Numbered from the stretch's first letter, positions 1-8,241 are shown. The stretch: DNA of 42,964 nucleotides from Anaerolineaceae bacterium (GCA_002702705.1 PABH01000048.1:1-42964), one strand, 5' to 3'. The notes: generated by a model from the letters alone, not told the origin. Translations and numbers: made by a program.

Positions 1-1551
1 AGCTTTGGCAGCAGCCTGCGCTTGATCCTGAGCACCGCTGGCGACACCTTCGATGGTGCGGGTCATCTGCTCAACGGAGGAAGCGGTTTGGGCAACGGAC
101 TGGGACTGCTGGGTAGTACCGCTGGCGACCTGTTGGATGGTGGCAGCGATTTGAGAGGTCGCCTGACCGGCTTGATTGGAAACGACAGCCAATTGATTGG
201 AAGAAGTTCCCAGGTTTTCGGAGGCATTGGCTAAGGCACCAATTTGTTCACGTAATTTGGCGATCATCTGGACGAAGGCGTTACCGAAGACGTCATTTTT
301 TGATTTGGGGGTGACGGTCACTGTCAGGTTGCCTTCCGCTATATGGCTGGCAGTTTCCGCCATTTTTTCAAAATAATTTTCGGTATCAACAATACTATTT
401 CCTAATAATCCAAGTTCATCTTTACGATTTAAAATTTTTCTTACAACTTTAATGTCAGTTTCTCGACTAATTTCACCTTTTCTTAATTTGTCCATTCCTC
501 GGGCCATAATTTTAATGGGTTTTGAAATGGAGTTACTTAGTAAAAATGTGATTACAACAGCCAAAAGCAAAATACCCAGACTAACCAAAATGATCATCAT
601 CACGGATTGTTGTGCAGCGTTGGAAACATCGGTGTAATCCACGTTCATATTAATTGACCAGGGAGTGGTTGTTCTCCCGATCTTAATTGGTGCAAACACA
701 GCCAACCGTCCTTCGTCATCTTCCATAATCAATTGACCGGTACGGATATAATCATAATCTTCCAGCCAATCGGTGTGATAGGTTTGCATATGTTCACCGA
801 CCTGATCCGGAGAACCTTTCACGGCGGCTAATTTGGCTTCATTGGTGATGATCATGATTCTTGCGTTTTTGGCAATCGAATCGAAATTTTCAATTAATTC
901 CTGTATAAAACTTAATTCGTAATCGACACCAACCACTCCGACAAAATTACCGTCTACCAGAATGGGCACCATCAAGGAAGTTAACAATACATCTTTCCCA
1001 TCAATCGGATAAAGATAAGGTTCAAGAACAACTTCATGTTTAAATAATTTGGGTTTTGTGTAGTAGTCAGAAGTATCATAATCCAGTAAAGGTTCAAGCA
1101 CAATTTCATCTCCGCTGCGATACCAGTAGGGGATAAATCGACCCGTATCATCGTGGCCAGCCGTGTTGGCATATTGGCTGTCTTTGTTATCAAACGCATT
1201 GGGTTCCCAACCGGTGGAAACACCTAGTATGTCGGGGTTATCTACCATGACCTGGTATAACATTTGATTAACGATTTCCCGATCAAGCGGTTTTCCGGAT
1301 TGTTTCATTCCCGTGAACGTATTGGCCAGGGCTCTCGCTACTGCAAAGCTGGCATTCAGGTGATTTGATATTTCTTCGCTGTTGAGCTGCGCCTCAGATT
1401 TTACGGCAGTTTGTGTATTTTCTATGATCGTATTTTGAATGGATAACGCTGCAATAATGGTTATAGTGACTACAGTAACCAGCACAATACCGACGGTGGT
1501 TAAAACAAGTTGGCCACGGATGGACTTAAAGCTGAAATTTAATTTTTTCAT
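1..1551 (-). CDS. Methyl-accepting chemotaxis protein, dCache type (3' end beyond the window)
   Basis: Reading the minus strand from the ATG at 1549-1551 gives 517 open codons that run off the window edge with no stop, so the C-terminal signalling tip is missing. The N-terminus has a transmembrane segment at about residues 13-36. A large extracellular region follows with the dCache hallmarks GVSTGWEPNAFDNKD and, downstream, GVVGVDYEL. A second membrane segment lies at about 317-340, then a HAMP region, then heptad-rich receptor sequence with the typical SNQAGQATSQIAA and SSVEQMTRTIEGVASG stretches. By family knowledge it senses small extracellular ligands and controls CheA/CheW. The ligand cannot be read from sequence, although dCache domains of this form often bind amino acids or organic acids. 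No chemotaxis partner gene is visible. The family assignment is secure; the ligand is unknown. Confidence 0.93.
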   Translation of the reverse strand, partial: MKKLNFSFKSIRGQLVLTTVGIVLVTVVTITIIAALSIQNTIIENTQTAVKSEAQLNSEEISNHLNASFAVARALANTFTGMKQSGKPLDREIVNQMLYQVMVDNPDILGVSTGWEPNAFDNKDSQYANTAGHDDTGRFIPYWYRSGDEIVLEPLLDYDTSDYYTKPKLFKHEVVLEPYLYPIDGKDVLLTSLMVPILVDGNFVGVVGVDYELSFIQELIENFDSIAKNARIMIITNEAKLAAVKGSPDQVGEHMQTYHTDWLEDYDYIRTGQLIMEDDEGRLAVFAPIKIGRTTTPWSINMNVDYTDVSNAAQQSVMMIILVSLGILLLAVVITFLLSNSISKPIKIMARGMDKLRKGEISRETDIKVVRKILNRKDELGLLGNSIVDTENYFEKMAETASHIAEGNLTVTVTPKSKNDVFGNAFVQMIAKLREQIGALANASENLGTSSNQLAVVSNQAGQATSQIAATIQQVASGTTQQSQSVAQTASSVEQMTRTIEGVASGAQDQAQAAAKA

Positions 1552-1889
1552 GAAGGATAAGCCTTTCAAAACAGAGAAATACCCCTTGAAAAGAAAAATA
1601 TAGATGATGATTTAACCTTACTGTTTAATAGAAAAATTGTGCATAAAGAATCTGTAAATTATGCCAAAATTTTATGTCCGGTGTTTGTTTGATAGAGCGG
1701 GAAGTAAGATTTCACGATCATCGAAAATTTTTTTATGACGATAAATCCCAAGTGAAAGGATACAAAGTCACTCCATTTGATGCCAAATGCCCACCAAAAT
1801 ATGGAAAAATGACCAATGAAAGTCCTTATTGCTCAAGGTATAATAGTTTTATTGTGTAATCCGTATTAACAGCAGGAGAAGAGAGCTGC
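1552..1889. other. Divergent intergenic region between chemoreceptor and mutase genes
   Basis: No convincing gene is present. A TATAAT hexamer at 1839-1844 is a reasonable -10 for the plus-strand mutase-subunit gene at 1890, but no good -35 lies 16-18 bases upstream of it. AGGAGA just before 1890 is the ribosome binding site. No hairpin or repeat was seen. Confidence 0.4.
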
Positions 1890-2297
1890 ATGGAACGAAA
1901 AATTCGAGTTTTAATTGCCAAACCCGGCCTGGACGGGCATGACCGCGGTGCCAAGTTAATTGCACGTGCTTTAAGAGATGCCGGAATGGAAGTAATTTAT
2001 ACCGGTTTACGGCAGACACCTCAGATGATTGCGGAAGCTGCCTTACAAGAAGATGTGGATGTGATTGGTTTGTCCATCCTTTCCGGGGCGCATATGGGGT
2101 TGGTTCCCCGTATCATGGAAGAACTTCGAAAAAACAAGATGGAGGACGTATCCGTCTTTGTTGGGGGGATCATTCCGGAAGAAGACGTACCGGCATTATT
2201 AGAAATGGGGGTAACGGCTGTTTACGGGCCAGGCACGGCTACTCAGTTTATTTCAGATGAAATCCGCCGAATTGTATTGGCATCTGAAGAGGAATAA
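1890..2297 (+). CDS. Cobalamin-binding subunit of methylmalonyl-CoA mutase (C-terminal-type domain)
   Basis: This 135-residue protein is a free-standing B12-binding Rossmann domain of the acyl-CoA mutase family. The DxHxxG cobalamin motif is present as D15-G-H17-D-R-G20 near the N-terminus. The supporting SILSGAH and FVGGIIP segments follow in the expected order. The length matches small subunits of split mutases, which pair with a separate catalytic TIM-barrel subunit to interconvert methylmalonyl-CoA and succinyl-CoA or related acyl-CoAs. AGGAGA precedes the ATG. The next gene, a MeaB chaperone, starts 5 bases downstream, which supports co-transcription and a mutase role. The catalytic large subunit is not in the window, so the exact substrate (methylmalonyl-, ethylmalonyl- or isobutyryl-CoA) is open. 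Confidence 0.93.
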   Translation: MERKIRVLIAKPGLDGHDRGAKLIARALRDAGMEVIYTGLRQTPQMIAEAALQEDVDVIGLSILSGAHMGLVPRIMEELRKNKMEDVSVFVGGIIPEEDVPALLEMGVTAVYGPGTATQFISDEIRRIVLASEEE

Positions 2298-2302
2298 TTT
2301 TT

Positions 2303-3343
2303 TTGAAGAATCAAATTGATGTAAACGCGGTTTTGGCGGGGGATCGACGCGCTTTAGCCAGATTCTTAACTGCGATAGAAAATGAAACAGCATCCGGTAG
2401 ACAAACACTGGATGCTGTATTTAAACGTACGGGGCAGGCGCATATCATTGGCGTGACCGGTTCACCTGGTGCTGGAAAATCGTCTCTCGTGAATCAACTG
2501 GTTAAATATTTCAGGCAGGCCGATCCTTCAAAAAAAATAGCAATTATCGCAGTGGACCCATCCAGTCCGTTTACTGGCGGCGCCCTGTTGGGAGACCGGG
2601 TGCGTATGCGGGACCTTTCCGGGGATGAGGGTATTTTTATTCGTTCGATGGCAACCCGCGGCGCATTGGGTGGTTTGGCCCGCACAACATCTGCAATGGC
2701 AGAGGCTTTGGATGCGGCTGGATTTGAGATGATTTTTATTGAAACGGTTGGGGCTGGACAATCTGAAGTCGATATCGTGCGATTGGCGCACACCACCATT
2801 GTTGTTGAGGCTCCGGGAATGGGGGATGATATTCAGGCCAGTAAAGCCGGGATTTTGGAAATTGCGGATATTTTGGTCGTTAATAAAGCTGACCAGCCTA
2901 TGGCGGAGAATGCCGTCAGAACATTAAAAGCAATGTTGGAATTAGGTCATCCGATAGTTCAGTCCGCAGCTGAGCGACTGCATCACCGTGCGCTTGCTTT
3001 TGAGGCGGTTGAGGTAACATCCGATATCCATCAAAATTCAGAAGCGGAATCCTGGCAGGTTCCGGTGTTAACCACAATTTCTACCGAGGGGGTTGGTATT
3101 CAGGAAACGGCTGAAAAGATTTTAGAACATGGTGTTGCCTTAAAACAACGTGGGGAATGGAAAAAAAGAGAGGCTGCCCGCTTGCAGGAAGCGTTACATG
3201 ATCTTTTGATCCAAACTTTTTTGGAAAAATGGCAGCGTGAAAGCAGTTCGGATTTTGTACAGGCGGTGATAAGGGATATGTTAAATCGAGTCCATTCGCC
3301 GCATCAGGCTTTACAAATTTTAATTAAGGGTCAAAATAAATAA
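2303..3343 (+). CDS. meaB: MeaB/ArgK-family GTPase, chaperone of B12-dependent acyl-CoA mutase
   Basis: A 346-residue G3E GTPase. The P-loop GSPGAGKS lies at residues 53-60, a DPSSPF segment and GALLGDRVRM follow, and the base-recognition motif is VNKAD. These are the landmarks of MeaB, which gates cobalamin loading of, and protects, methylmalonyl-CoA mutase using GTP. The start is TTG at 2303, preceded by AGAGGA within the end of the upstream gene. The length and the N-terminal LAGDRRALARFLT match the family, so the TTG is accepted. It sits directly behind the B12-binding subunit, as in many mutase operons. The older name LAO/AO transport ATPase (ArgK) is a historic misannotation. High confidence in family; the partner mutase catalytic subunit must be encoded elsewhere. 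Confidence 0.95.
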   Translation: MKNQIDVNAVLAGDRRALARFLTAIENETASGRQTLDAVFKRTGQAHIIGVTGSPGAGKSSLVNQLVKYFRQADPSKKIAIIAVDPSSPFTGGALLGDRVRMRDLSGDEGIFIRSMATRGALGGLARTTSAMAEALDAAGFEMIFIETVGAGQSEVDIVRLAHTTIVVEAPGMGDDIQASKAGILEIADILVVNKADQPMAENAVRTLKAMLELGHPIVQSAAERLHHRALAFEAVEVTSDIHQNSEAESWQVPVLTTISTEGVGIQETAEKILEHGVALKQRGEWKKREAARLQEALHDLLIQTFLEKWQRESSSDFVQAVIRDMLNRVHSPHQALQILIKGQNK

Positions 3344-3476
3344 TAACGTATTTATCTATTTTTATTTGCTTGAATCCTTGTAATTTATTAATGCTAACGC
3401 GCTTGATCTTAATCGACCAAGGGGGTGCACCAAGAACAAAAAAATTTTCTCATGGTTTTCCCGCATTTCTAAAACC

Positions 3477-3505
3477 TTGTGCAATTATCCTTTAAATTGT
3501 AAATT
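3477..3505 (+). promoter_or_regulatory. Candidate promoter for the exonuclease/nucleotidyltransferase-like pair
   Basis: TTGTGC (3477-3482) and TAAATT (3500-3505) are separated by 17 bases. This places the start of transcription about 30 bases before the TTG start at 3543. Both boxes deviate from consensus, so this is a moderate call. The rest of 3344-3542 shows no other structure. Confidence 0.4.
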
Positions 3506-3542
3506 CAACTTTATCCTATGAATTAGAAAAAAGAGGTTCCCA

Positions 3543-4109
3543 TTGTCCGCTCATCAAATTTCATCCCGCCCTGATTTTTTTATTGTGATTGACGTTGAAA
3601 CGTCAGGACCAAACCCAACAAATTATGCCATGTTGTCAATTGGGGCATGTACCATGACCAATCCACGCCAAACCTTTTATGTTGAACTTAAACCGGAACA
3701 ACAGAATTTTACAGCCGAAGCTATGAAAATTAGTGATTTGTCGTTGGAAAGGTTAAAAAAAGAAGGAGAAGAGCCAAAAGACGCCATGCTGGCTTTTGAA
3801 AAATGGCTGTTGGAGGTTGTTCCACCAAACCATAGGGCTGTTTTCACCGCCTTTAATGCCCCATTTGATTGGATGTTTGTGGCCGATTATTTTTTCCGCT
3901 ATCTCAATCGGAATCCATTTGGGCATAAGGCATTGGACATTAAAGCATGGTATATGGGGTTTAAGAATACAAGCTGGGAAGATACTTCCTTTAAAGCAAT
4001 CGTCGAAGCCGAAGGTTTTCCGTCAAAACTATCTCATCACGCTTTGGATGATGCCATTCAAACCGCGAATCTGTTTCAATTTTTATTAGATCAAAACAGG
4101 AGAAATTAA
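3543..4109 (+). CDS. DEDDh 3'-5' exonuclease (DnaQ/RNase T-like superfamily)
   Basis: A 188-residue protein with the whole DEDDh active site. Exo I is VIDVETSG with D17 and E19, Exo II is FNAPFDWMF with D109, and Exo III is HHALDDA with H165 and D170. By family knowledge these residues bind two metal ions and remove nucleotides from 3' ends of DNA or RNA. The protein is a bare exonuclease domain with no polymerase or helicase attached, so RNase T, oligoribonuclease-like and proofreading roles are all possible. Translation starts at TTG 3543, with an AGAGG-like site before it; no in-frame ATG fits the conserved N-terminus. Only one base separates its stop from the next ATG, so it is translationally coupled to the 436-residue protein that follows. 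Confidence 0.85.
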   Translation: MSAHQISSRPDFFIVIDVETSGPNPTNYAMLSIGACTMTNPRQTFYVELKPEQQNFTAEAMKISDLSLERLKKEGEEPKDAMLAFEKWLLEVVPPNHRAVFTAFNAPFDWMFVADYFFRYLNRNPFGHKALDIKAWYMGFKNTSWEDTSFKAIVEAEGFPSKLSHHALDDAIQTANLFQFLLDQNRRN

Positions 4110-4110
4110 T

Positions 4111-5421
4111 ATGTCAAGCGCAAAAAACGACGATCTGCAAAGAATTATTGAATCTGCCCAAAGGATGGGTGTGGAGATGGATGAAGCAGATGCCCTCTCG
4201 TGGTTATCTGCGATAACGGCTCAAAACCAATCTGATATTCAGTTGGATGAGCGGACGGGTATTTTCGGACATACGATCACCTTGTTGGATTTTGATGATT
4301 CTGACCTGGCGCATTTCCGGCAGGTTGGTAAGTTGGTGGAGTTTGATGATATTCCTGGCAAGGTGGAAACCGCCCTGGCGCTTTCCGGTTCGGCAGCACA
4401 GTCCAAAATCCAGACCTATCCCGGTGATGCGGATTTTTTTGAACGGGTTAATATTATCGCGGATACCAAGGAAGAAGCCTGTGTTATTCTCAGCGAAATT
4501 TTAAGGAAAAAAGCGCTCGATACGATCAAAGGGGACACCTATCAATTAATTGAGGTGAAGTTTGGTTCGTATCCGTTTAATATTGTGACCAATGGTAAAT
4601 TACAACATCAGGGTAACCCAATCGCCTGGTATCCAGAACAGATTCAAGCTGGCAAAATACTTGGAAAAAACGAAAAAGGCGAAGATTGTGAAATAACCTG
4701 GGAAGATGTTTCTCATGACCCGGGGTGGTGCAAATTAGATTGGGTGGTAGCCGATCCCGTGCGGAAAAAATTGGTAAATGCCAGTAATATGTTGGACGTC
4801 AGTTGGGAAGGACCGGATGGGAAAATTGTCCCTTTGGATGGTTATCTTGATTCTTATTTCCAAGAGGTTTATCTGGATGGAGAATCGATCCACTTATTCA
4901 GCAAATTGGTGAAACATGTTTCCGGTGACGCGCTGGATCATTATGTTGAACAACTGGAAAAGGAAGTAAAAAAATACGTTACCAAGGACCCCAATTTTGG
5001 CAAAGCAGCCAAACGGCTTTACAATATTTTCCGACTGACCGGAAGGTATTCGGATGCGGCTTTCTTGCGGGAATTGTTTGATGAGCCAACTACCATTCTT
5101 TATCAGGTAGGCGCATTGATTCGTACGATTGATGAAAGTTTTCAACCGGGTTCCAAAATTGATCGTTCCACTATCCTCAGCCAGGCCGACCAACTGATTT
5201 TGGGTGTCACGATGGCATTGGAAGGGGTTAAGGAAATTGAAATTGTGGAGATGTTACTCAATTTCCGCAATTTACTGGCTGAAGATATCAACCGCGGAGA
5301 ACTATCTTCGCAAGCTAACGCAGTACGGGCGGAGTTGGTTAATATCGTTAACAATTTCTTTTACGAGAAACTGACCGGTGTTGATTCGATTAAAACCTAT
5401 TTAGACGAGCTTCAAAATTAA
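4111..5421 (+). CDS. Unrecognised 436-residue protein with a nucleotidyltransferase-like signature
   Basis: I do not recognise a named family. The visible signal is SGS (residues 92-94), eleven residues, then DADF (106-109), i.e. G-S-x(11)-D-x-D. This matches the general nucleotidyltransferase (pol beta superfamily) pattern hG[GS]x(9-13)Dh[DE]h. A candidate third acidic residue lies in the hydrophobic strand KLDWVVAD (D210) or in LIEVKFG (E148). The C-terminal half (about 245-436) is helical, as in substrate-binding domains of such enzymes. No signal peptide or membrane segment is seen, so it is cytoplasmic. It starts one base after the exonuclease gene, with AGGAGA upstream of the ATG. The coupling suggests nucleic-acid end processing. 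This is inference from one motif and could be wrong. Confidence 0.55.
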   Translation: MSSAKNDDLQRIIESAQRMGVEMDEADALSWLSAITAQNQSDIQLDERTGIFGHTITLLDFDDSDLAHFRQVGKLVEFDDIPGKVETALALSGSAAQSKIQTYPGDADFFERVNIIADTKEEACVILSEILRKKALDTIKGDTYQLIEVKFGSYPFNIVTNGKLQHQGNPIAWYPEQIQAGKILGKNEKGEDCEITWEDVSHDPGWCKLDWVVADPVRKKLVNASNMLDVSWEGPDGKIVPLDGYLDSYFQEVYLDGESIHLFSKLVKHVSGDALDHYVEQLEKEVKKYVTKDPNFGKAAKRLYNIFRLTGRYSDAAFLRELFDEPTTILYQVGALIRTIDESFQPGSKIDRSTILSQADQLILGVTMALEGVKEIEIVEMLLNFRNLLAEDINRGELSSQANAVRAELVNIVNNFFYEKLTGVDSIKTYLDELQN

Positions 5422-5936
5422 AAAGGATTGATGCCGTCAGCTTCCTTTGTGATTGAATAAACGGGACAACCGTTTTTCGCTAACCCCATAAACTGCATAC
5501 CCAGATTTTCCATGATACGGATTGAAGCATGGTTTTCTGGGTCTGCGCTTCCATGGATGCTAACCAGATTCATTTCTGTAAAGGCATACTTTAATAGTGC
5601 TGTGGCTGCTTCCGTGGCATAGCCTTTTCCCCAAAATTTGGCTTTTAATAAATAAAACAATGCTGGGTCAGTTTTTTCCTGATCTAAATGGTCCAACCCA
5701 CACCAACCAATAAACTCATTGGTATCCTTGATGATGATTGATAGACACAAATGAAAAATTTTTCCAGGTAAGTTTTTTTCATGATTGGCTTGCATCCACA
5801 GGATTTTTTGTTCGGCTTCATTTAGGGAAATAGGCTCTGCATCTAATTTCCAGCTGGAAGCTACATGTTCCCTATCTGCCAGGGTCACTGTTCGAAGGAT
5901 TAAGCGCTTTGTTTGGATCAAAATATTGGTTTTCAT
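5418..5936 (-). CDS. GNAT family N-acetyltransferase (RimJ/RimL-like)
   Basis: A 172-residue acetyltransferase. The N-terminal TKRLILRTVTLAD is the usual opening of the RimJ/RimL-like branch. A central FIGWCGLDHL strand and WGKGYATEAATALLKYAF, the acetyl-CoA pyrophosphate-binding segment, follow. ENHASIRIMENLGMQFMG is the conserved C-terminal block. It should transfer an acetyl group from acetyl-CoA to an amine, perhaps a protein N-terminus or small molecule; the substrate is not predictable. It is convergent with the preceding gene, and the two stop codons interlock in the four bases TTAA at 5418-5421. No strong ribosome binding site precedes the ATG. Confidence 0.88.
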   Translation of the reverse strand: MKTNILIQTKRLILRTVTLADREHVASSWKLDAEPISLNEAEQKILWMQANHEKNLPGKIFHLCLSIIIKDTNEFIGWCGLDHLDQEKTDPALFYLLKAKFWGKGYATEAATALLKYAFTEMNLVSIHGSADPENHASIRIMENLGMQFMGLAKNGCPVYSITKEADGINPF

Positions 5937-6063
5937 AATGAGTCTCTACAAGATTTTACCTGAATTTCGAGTATCTTCTATTTCGAAAAACAATAGCCGG
6001 TAAAGTTTTTGTTTTAAAAGCGTCCAAACCATAAGCGAAGTCATCAAATTCGTGCCGATTTTT

Positions 6064-6240
6064 CCGCGTTAGAAATCAGTTAACCTTGGTGGAAAAAGAG
6101 CAAAAACCGAGATACCCTGACGAATAGTTGTTTATCCTTGCATTCCGATCAAAAATCTTCCCAGGCTTAAGTTGCTTTAAAAGGTGCATTTTATCAAATG
6201 TTCTCGGTTTTAAGTGGCTTATCGACCTCGAGATTTTTGG
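6064..6240. repeat. Copy 1 of a two-copy ~170 bp imperfect direct repeat
   Basis: This segment matches 6323-6480 along its length: shared blocks include TTACCTTGGT-type sequence, AAAAACCGAGAT, CCGATC/AGATC near the middle, CCCAGG, CTTTAAA and CTCGGTTTT. Each copy carries AAAACCGAGA near its left end and TCTCGGTTTT near its right end, an inverted pair that could close a ~100-nt loop. A spacer of about 80 bases separates the copies. No open reading frame is preserved between them, so the element looks non-coding. It may be a small non-autonomous mobile element or a structured repeat. Confidence 0.65.
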
Positions 6241-6322
6241 ATATAGGATCCTCGTTAGGTGTGTGGTATTCGGTTAACAGGTAAGATTATTTGCAAAGAT
6301 ATTAGCTCGAGGTCTGCCCTTT

Positions 6323-6480
6323 CCGTCTCGGAAAGCAGTTACCTTGGTTGAAAAAGAACAAAAACCGAGATTTATCCTGGTATTCAGATCGAAAATTACC
6401 CCAGGATTAATTACTTTAAAGGGTATAGTTCACTAAAAAATCTCGGTTTTGAGTATCTACAAGACCAAGAGATTTTGGTA
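6323..6480. repeat. Copy 2 of the ~170 bp imperfect direct repeat
   Basis: The second, slightly shorter copy ends two bases before the stop codon of the Fe-S protein gene (minus strand), so it forms that gene's 3' flank. It retains the AAAACCGAGAT / ATCTCGGTTTT inverted pair more perfectly than copy 1. Divergence by scattered substitutions and small indels suggests an old duplication or two independent insertions of one repeat family. Confidence 0.65.
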
Positions 6481-6482
6481 AG

Positions 6483-7442
6483 TTATGCCGGAATCTTAGC
6501 CAATTGTTTCTTCTTTATCGTATCATAATCTGCATAACTAAAAGGACAATACTTAATACATAGTGAGCAGCCATTATCGTTGGAAAAAGGCATCGCGCAT
6601 CTGGTGTGATCAATGAAGATCGGGTCACCATCGGCATGAGTTTTAGTTTCTATATAGATGGCATCTGCCGGGCATTTCTTAACACATACATTACAGTTTT
6701 GACAAAAATCTCTGACCCACTGGTGCGGATTTTCTTCTGCAAAGGGCAGATTTTCGATATCGGTGAAGACGGTAGCCAGTCGGATACGAGGACCGTTCTT
6801 TTTTGTGATGAGAAGTCCATTCTTGCCAGAGTAACCCAAACCGGCATCGATCGCAACCGGAATATAGTTTACATCACCGCCGATGGCAGGCCCGGCCAAG
6901 GCATTGTAACCTCGTTCTCGAAGAAAATCAGATATCTTGTTCACGATCACGCCTAATTGATGATAGGTACGGAATATCTCAATAAACGATGGTATAGCGG
7001 GTGCTTGTTTTATTTTTTCACGATCCATTTCCATTGTAAACACAATCGCGTGTGGGAAAAGCAGCTTAAATCCATTAAAAATATAACGGGGATTAACTTT
7101 CGTGTAACCGATGTCGGTCACCCCTAAAGTGTGGGCGTAGGTTTCCAATGCTTGCAGTGTCTCTGCATCCATATTGGTTTTTCCGGCATACGGGTTTTGG
7201 CGAATGCTCTTTGCACTTTTTGCCATTTCTTTAACAGCGGCTACCATATACTTACCTATATAGCGGCTTTGACGAACCCTCGCCATAACATTTCCATAAT
7301 CGAACGCAACCAAAGGGACGATACGAGGATTTCGTGCTTGTGGATGACTGGGAATTGGGTGATCCTGTTCGCGCAGATAACTTTCAAATGTAAGGGGTTT
7401 GGGAGGTCTTTTGAACCGTTCCGATAAAAGAATTTTTTTCAT
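6483..7442 (-). CDS. Double [4Fe-4S] reductase, QueG / reductive dehalogenase-like
   Basis: A 319-residue cytoplasmic protein. The middle region has GPAIGGDVNYIPVAIDAGLG followed by YSGKNGLLITKKNGPRIRLA, the fold seen in epoxyqueuosine reductases and in the catalytic core of reductive dehalogenases. The C-terminus holds two ferredoxin-type clusters: C247, C250, C253 and C257, then C282, C292, C295 and C299. It lacks a Tat signal peptide and so is not a classical respiratory RdhA. QueG-type enzymes use cobalamin, but B12 binding cannot be read directly here. A strong AAAGGAAAGGG site precedes the ATG. It is divergent from a TetR gene with overlapping promoters, suggesting TetR control. Substrate unknown. 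Confidence 0.82.
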   Translation of the reverse strand: MKKILLSERFKRPPKPLTFESYLREQDHPIPSHPQARNPRIVPLVAFDYGNVMARVRQSRYIGKYMVAAVKEMAKSAKSIRQNPYAGKTNMDAETLQALETYAHTLGVTDIGYTKVNPRYIFNGFKLLFPHAIVFTMEMDREKIKQAPAIPSFIEIFRTYHQLGVIVNKISDFLRERGYNALAGPAIGGDVNYIPVAIDAGLGYSGKNGLLITKKNGPRIRLATVFTDIENLPFAEENPHQWVRDFCQNCNVCVKKCPADAIYIETKTHADGDPIFIDHTRCAMPFSNDNGCSLCIKYCPFSYADYDTIKKKQLAKIPA

Positions 7443-7568
7443 GGGTCCCTTTCCTTTTATTTAATCCTCTATAATCACGCCTGATCGCACTTCCGTTATT
7501 TGTTGAGAAAATTTTTGTGATAATTGACATGATTTGACTATATTCTTCTTGGTGTTAGTTTTATTAGT

Positions 7569-7580
7569 AAGTAAACACTT
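7569..7580. promoter_or_regulatory. Candidate TetR operator in the divergent promoter region
   Basis: AAGT-aaac-ACTT is a short inverted repeat, extending imperfectly to GTAAGT/ACTTGC. It lies immediately downstream of the minus-strand -10 (7586-7591) and 24 bases upstream of the plus-strand -35. This is a usual position for a TetR operator, but the sequence is short and binding is inferred. Confidence 0.35.
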
Positions 7581-7585
7581 GCAAT

Positions 7586-7614
7586 AATTTATCACGTTTT
7601 TTATTGAAAGTCAA
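7586..7614 (-). promoter_or_regulatory. Promoter of the Fe-S reductase gene
   Basis: On the minus strand TTGACT (7609-7614) and TAAATT (7586-7591) are spaced 17 bases apart. It overlaps the -35 of the opposing TetR promoter by one base, so RNA polymerase can occupy only one of the two at a time. The leader would be about 135 bases long. Confidence 0.5.
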
Positions 7615-7633
7615 TACTAACATATGGTAAAAT
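7604..7633 (+). promoter_or_regulatory. Promoter of the TetR-family gene
   Basis: TTGAAA (7604-7609) and TAAAAT (7628-7633) are separated by 18 bases. Transcription would begin near 7640. This rules out the in-frame ATG at 7624 as the start of the regulator and supports the ATG at 7669. Confidence 0.55.
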
Positions 7634-7668
7634 CAAATAATCGAAAGCGTTTGTTTTGGGAGGTAATT

Positions 7669-8241
7669 ATGCCAAAAATCCTTGACGATGAACAAATTTA
7701 CCGCGCCGTGATACAGATAGTTTCTGAGCGTGGTTATTCCGGGGCGACAACCAAACAGATGGCTGATGCGGCAGAAATTAGTGAAGTTACTCTTTTTCGG
7801 AAGTATGGCTCCAAACAACAATTGGTGAAACAAGCCATTTCTTCGATCATCCATCAAGCCGATCTGGCATCTGCCGCCCAGTATACTGGAGATGTCCACG
7901 CTGATTTGCTGCGGGTGGTTCAAGCTTACCAAACTTCCGCCGTAAAACACGGCGATTTTATTACCTCACTTTTTTCGCAGATGTCCCAACATCCCGAATT
8001 AATAAACTCCGTTGAAGAACCGATGCATGTGTTTTTAGCCATCGGGGAGTTGATAACACGTTACCAAAAGGATGGTGTTTTGAAACCAGAGCCACCTTTA
8101 CATACGGTTGGGGTTTTGCTGGGGCCAGTCATGTACGCCGCCATGCTGGTTAAGTTAGTTCCAAACAATCAACTTCCCCCTTTTGATTTAAAAAATCACG
8201 TAACCTGTTTTTTAGAAGGGCATCGTAAGAGTCGGGATTGA
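7669..8241 (+). CDS. TetR/AcrR family transcriptional regulator
   Basis: A 190-residue repressor-type protein. The N-terminal helix-turn-helix is typical: IYRAVIQIVSERGYSGATTK, then MADAAEISEVTLFRKYGSKQ. The remainder is a variable all-helical ligand-binding and dimerisation domain of ordinary length. The start at 7669 is chosen over the in-frame ATG at 7624 because GGGAGG lies five bases before it and the predicted -10 lies downstream of 7624. It is divergent from the Fe-S reductase and 55 bases upstream of the hydrolase gene in the same direction, so both are likely targets. The inducer cannot be predicted, but the neighbourhood suggests a hydrophobic or electrophilic small molecule. Confidence 0.9.
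   Translation: MPKILDDEQIYRAVIQIVSERGYSGATTKQMADAAEISEVTLFRKYGSKQQLVKQAISSIIHQADLASAAQYTGDVHADLLRVVQAYQTSAVKHGDFITSLFSQMSQHPELINSVEEPMHVFLAIGELITRYQKDGVLKPEPPLHTVGVLLGPVMYAAMLVKLVPNNQLPPFDLKNHVTCFLEGHRKSRD

Noticed and set aside
1674-1859. A 61-codon frame (+) upstream of the mutase subunit
   Set aside because: No ribosome binding site, no recognisable protein features, and the likely -10 for the next gene lies inside it.
7624-7668. Earlier start (ATG 7624) for the TetR gene
   Set aside because: The predicted -10 lies downstream of it, and GGGAGG marks the ATG at 7669.
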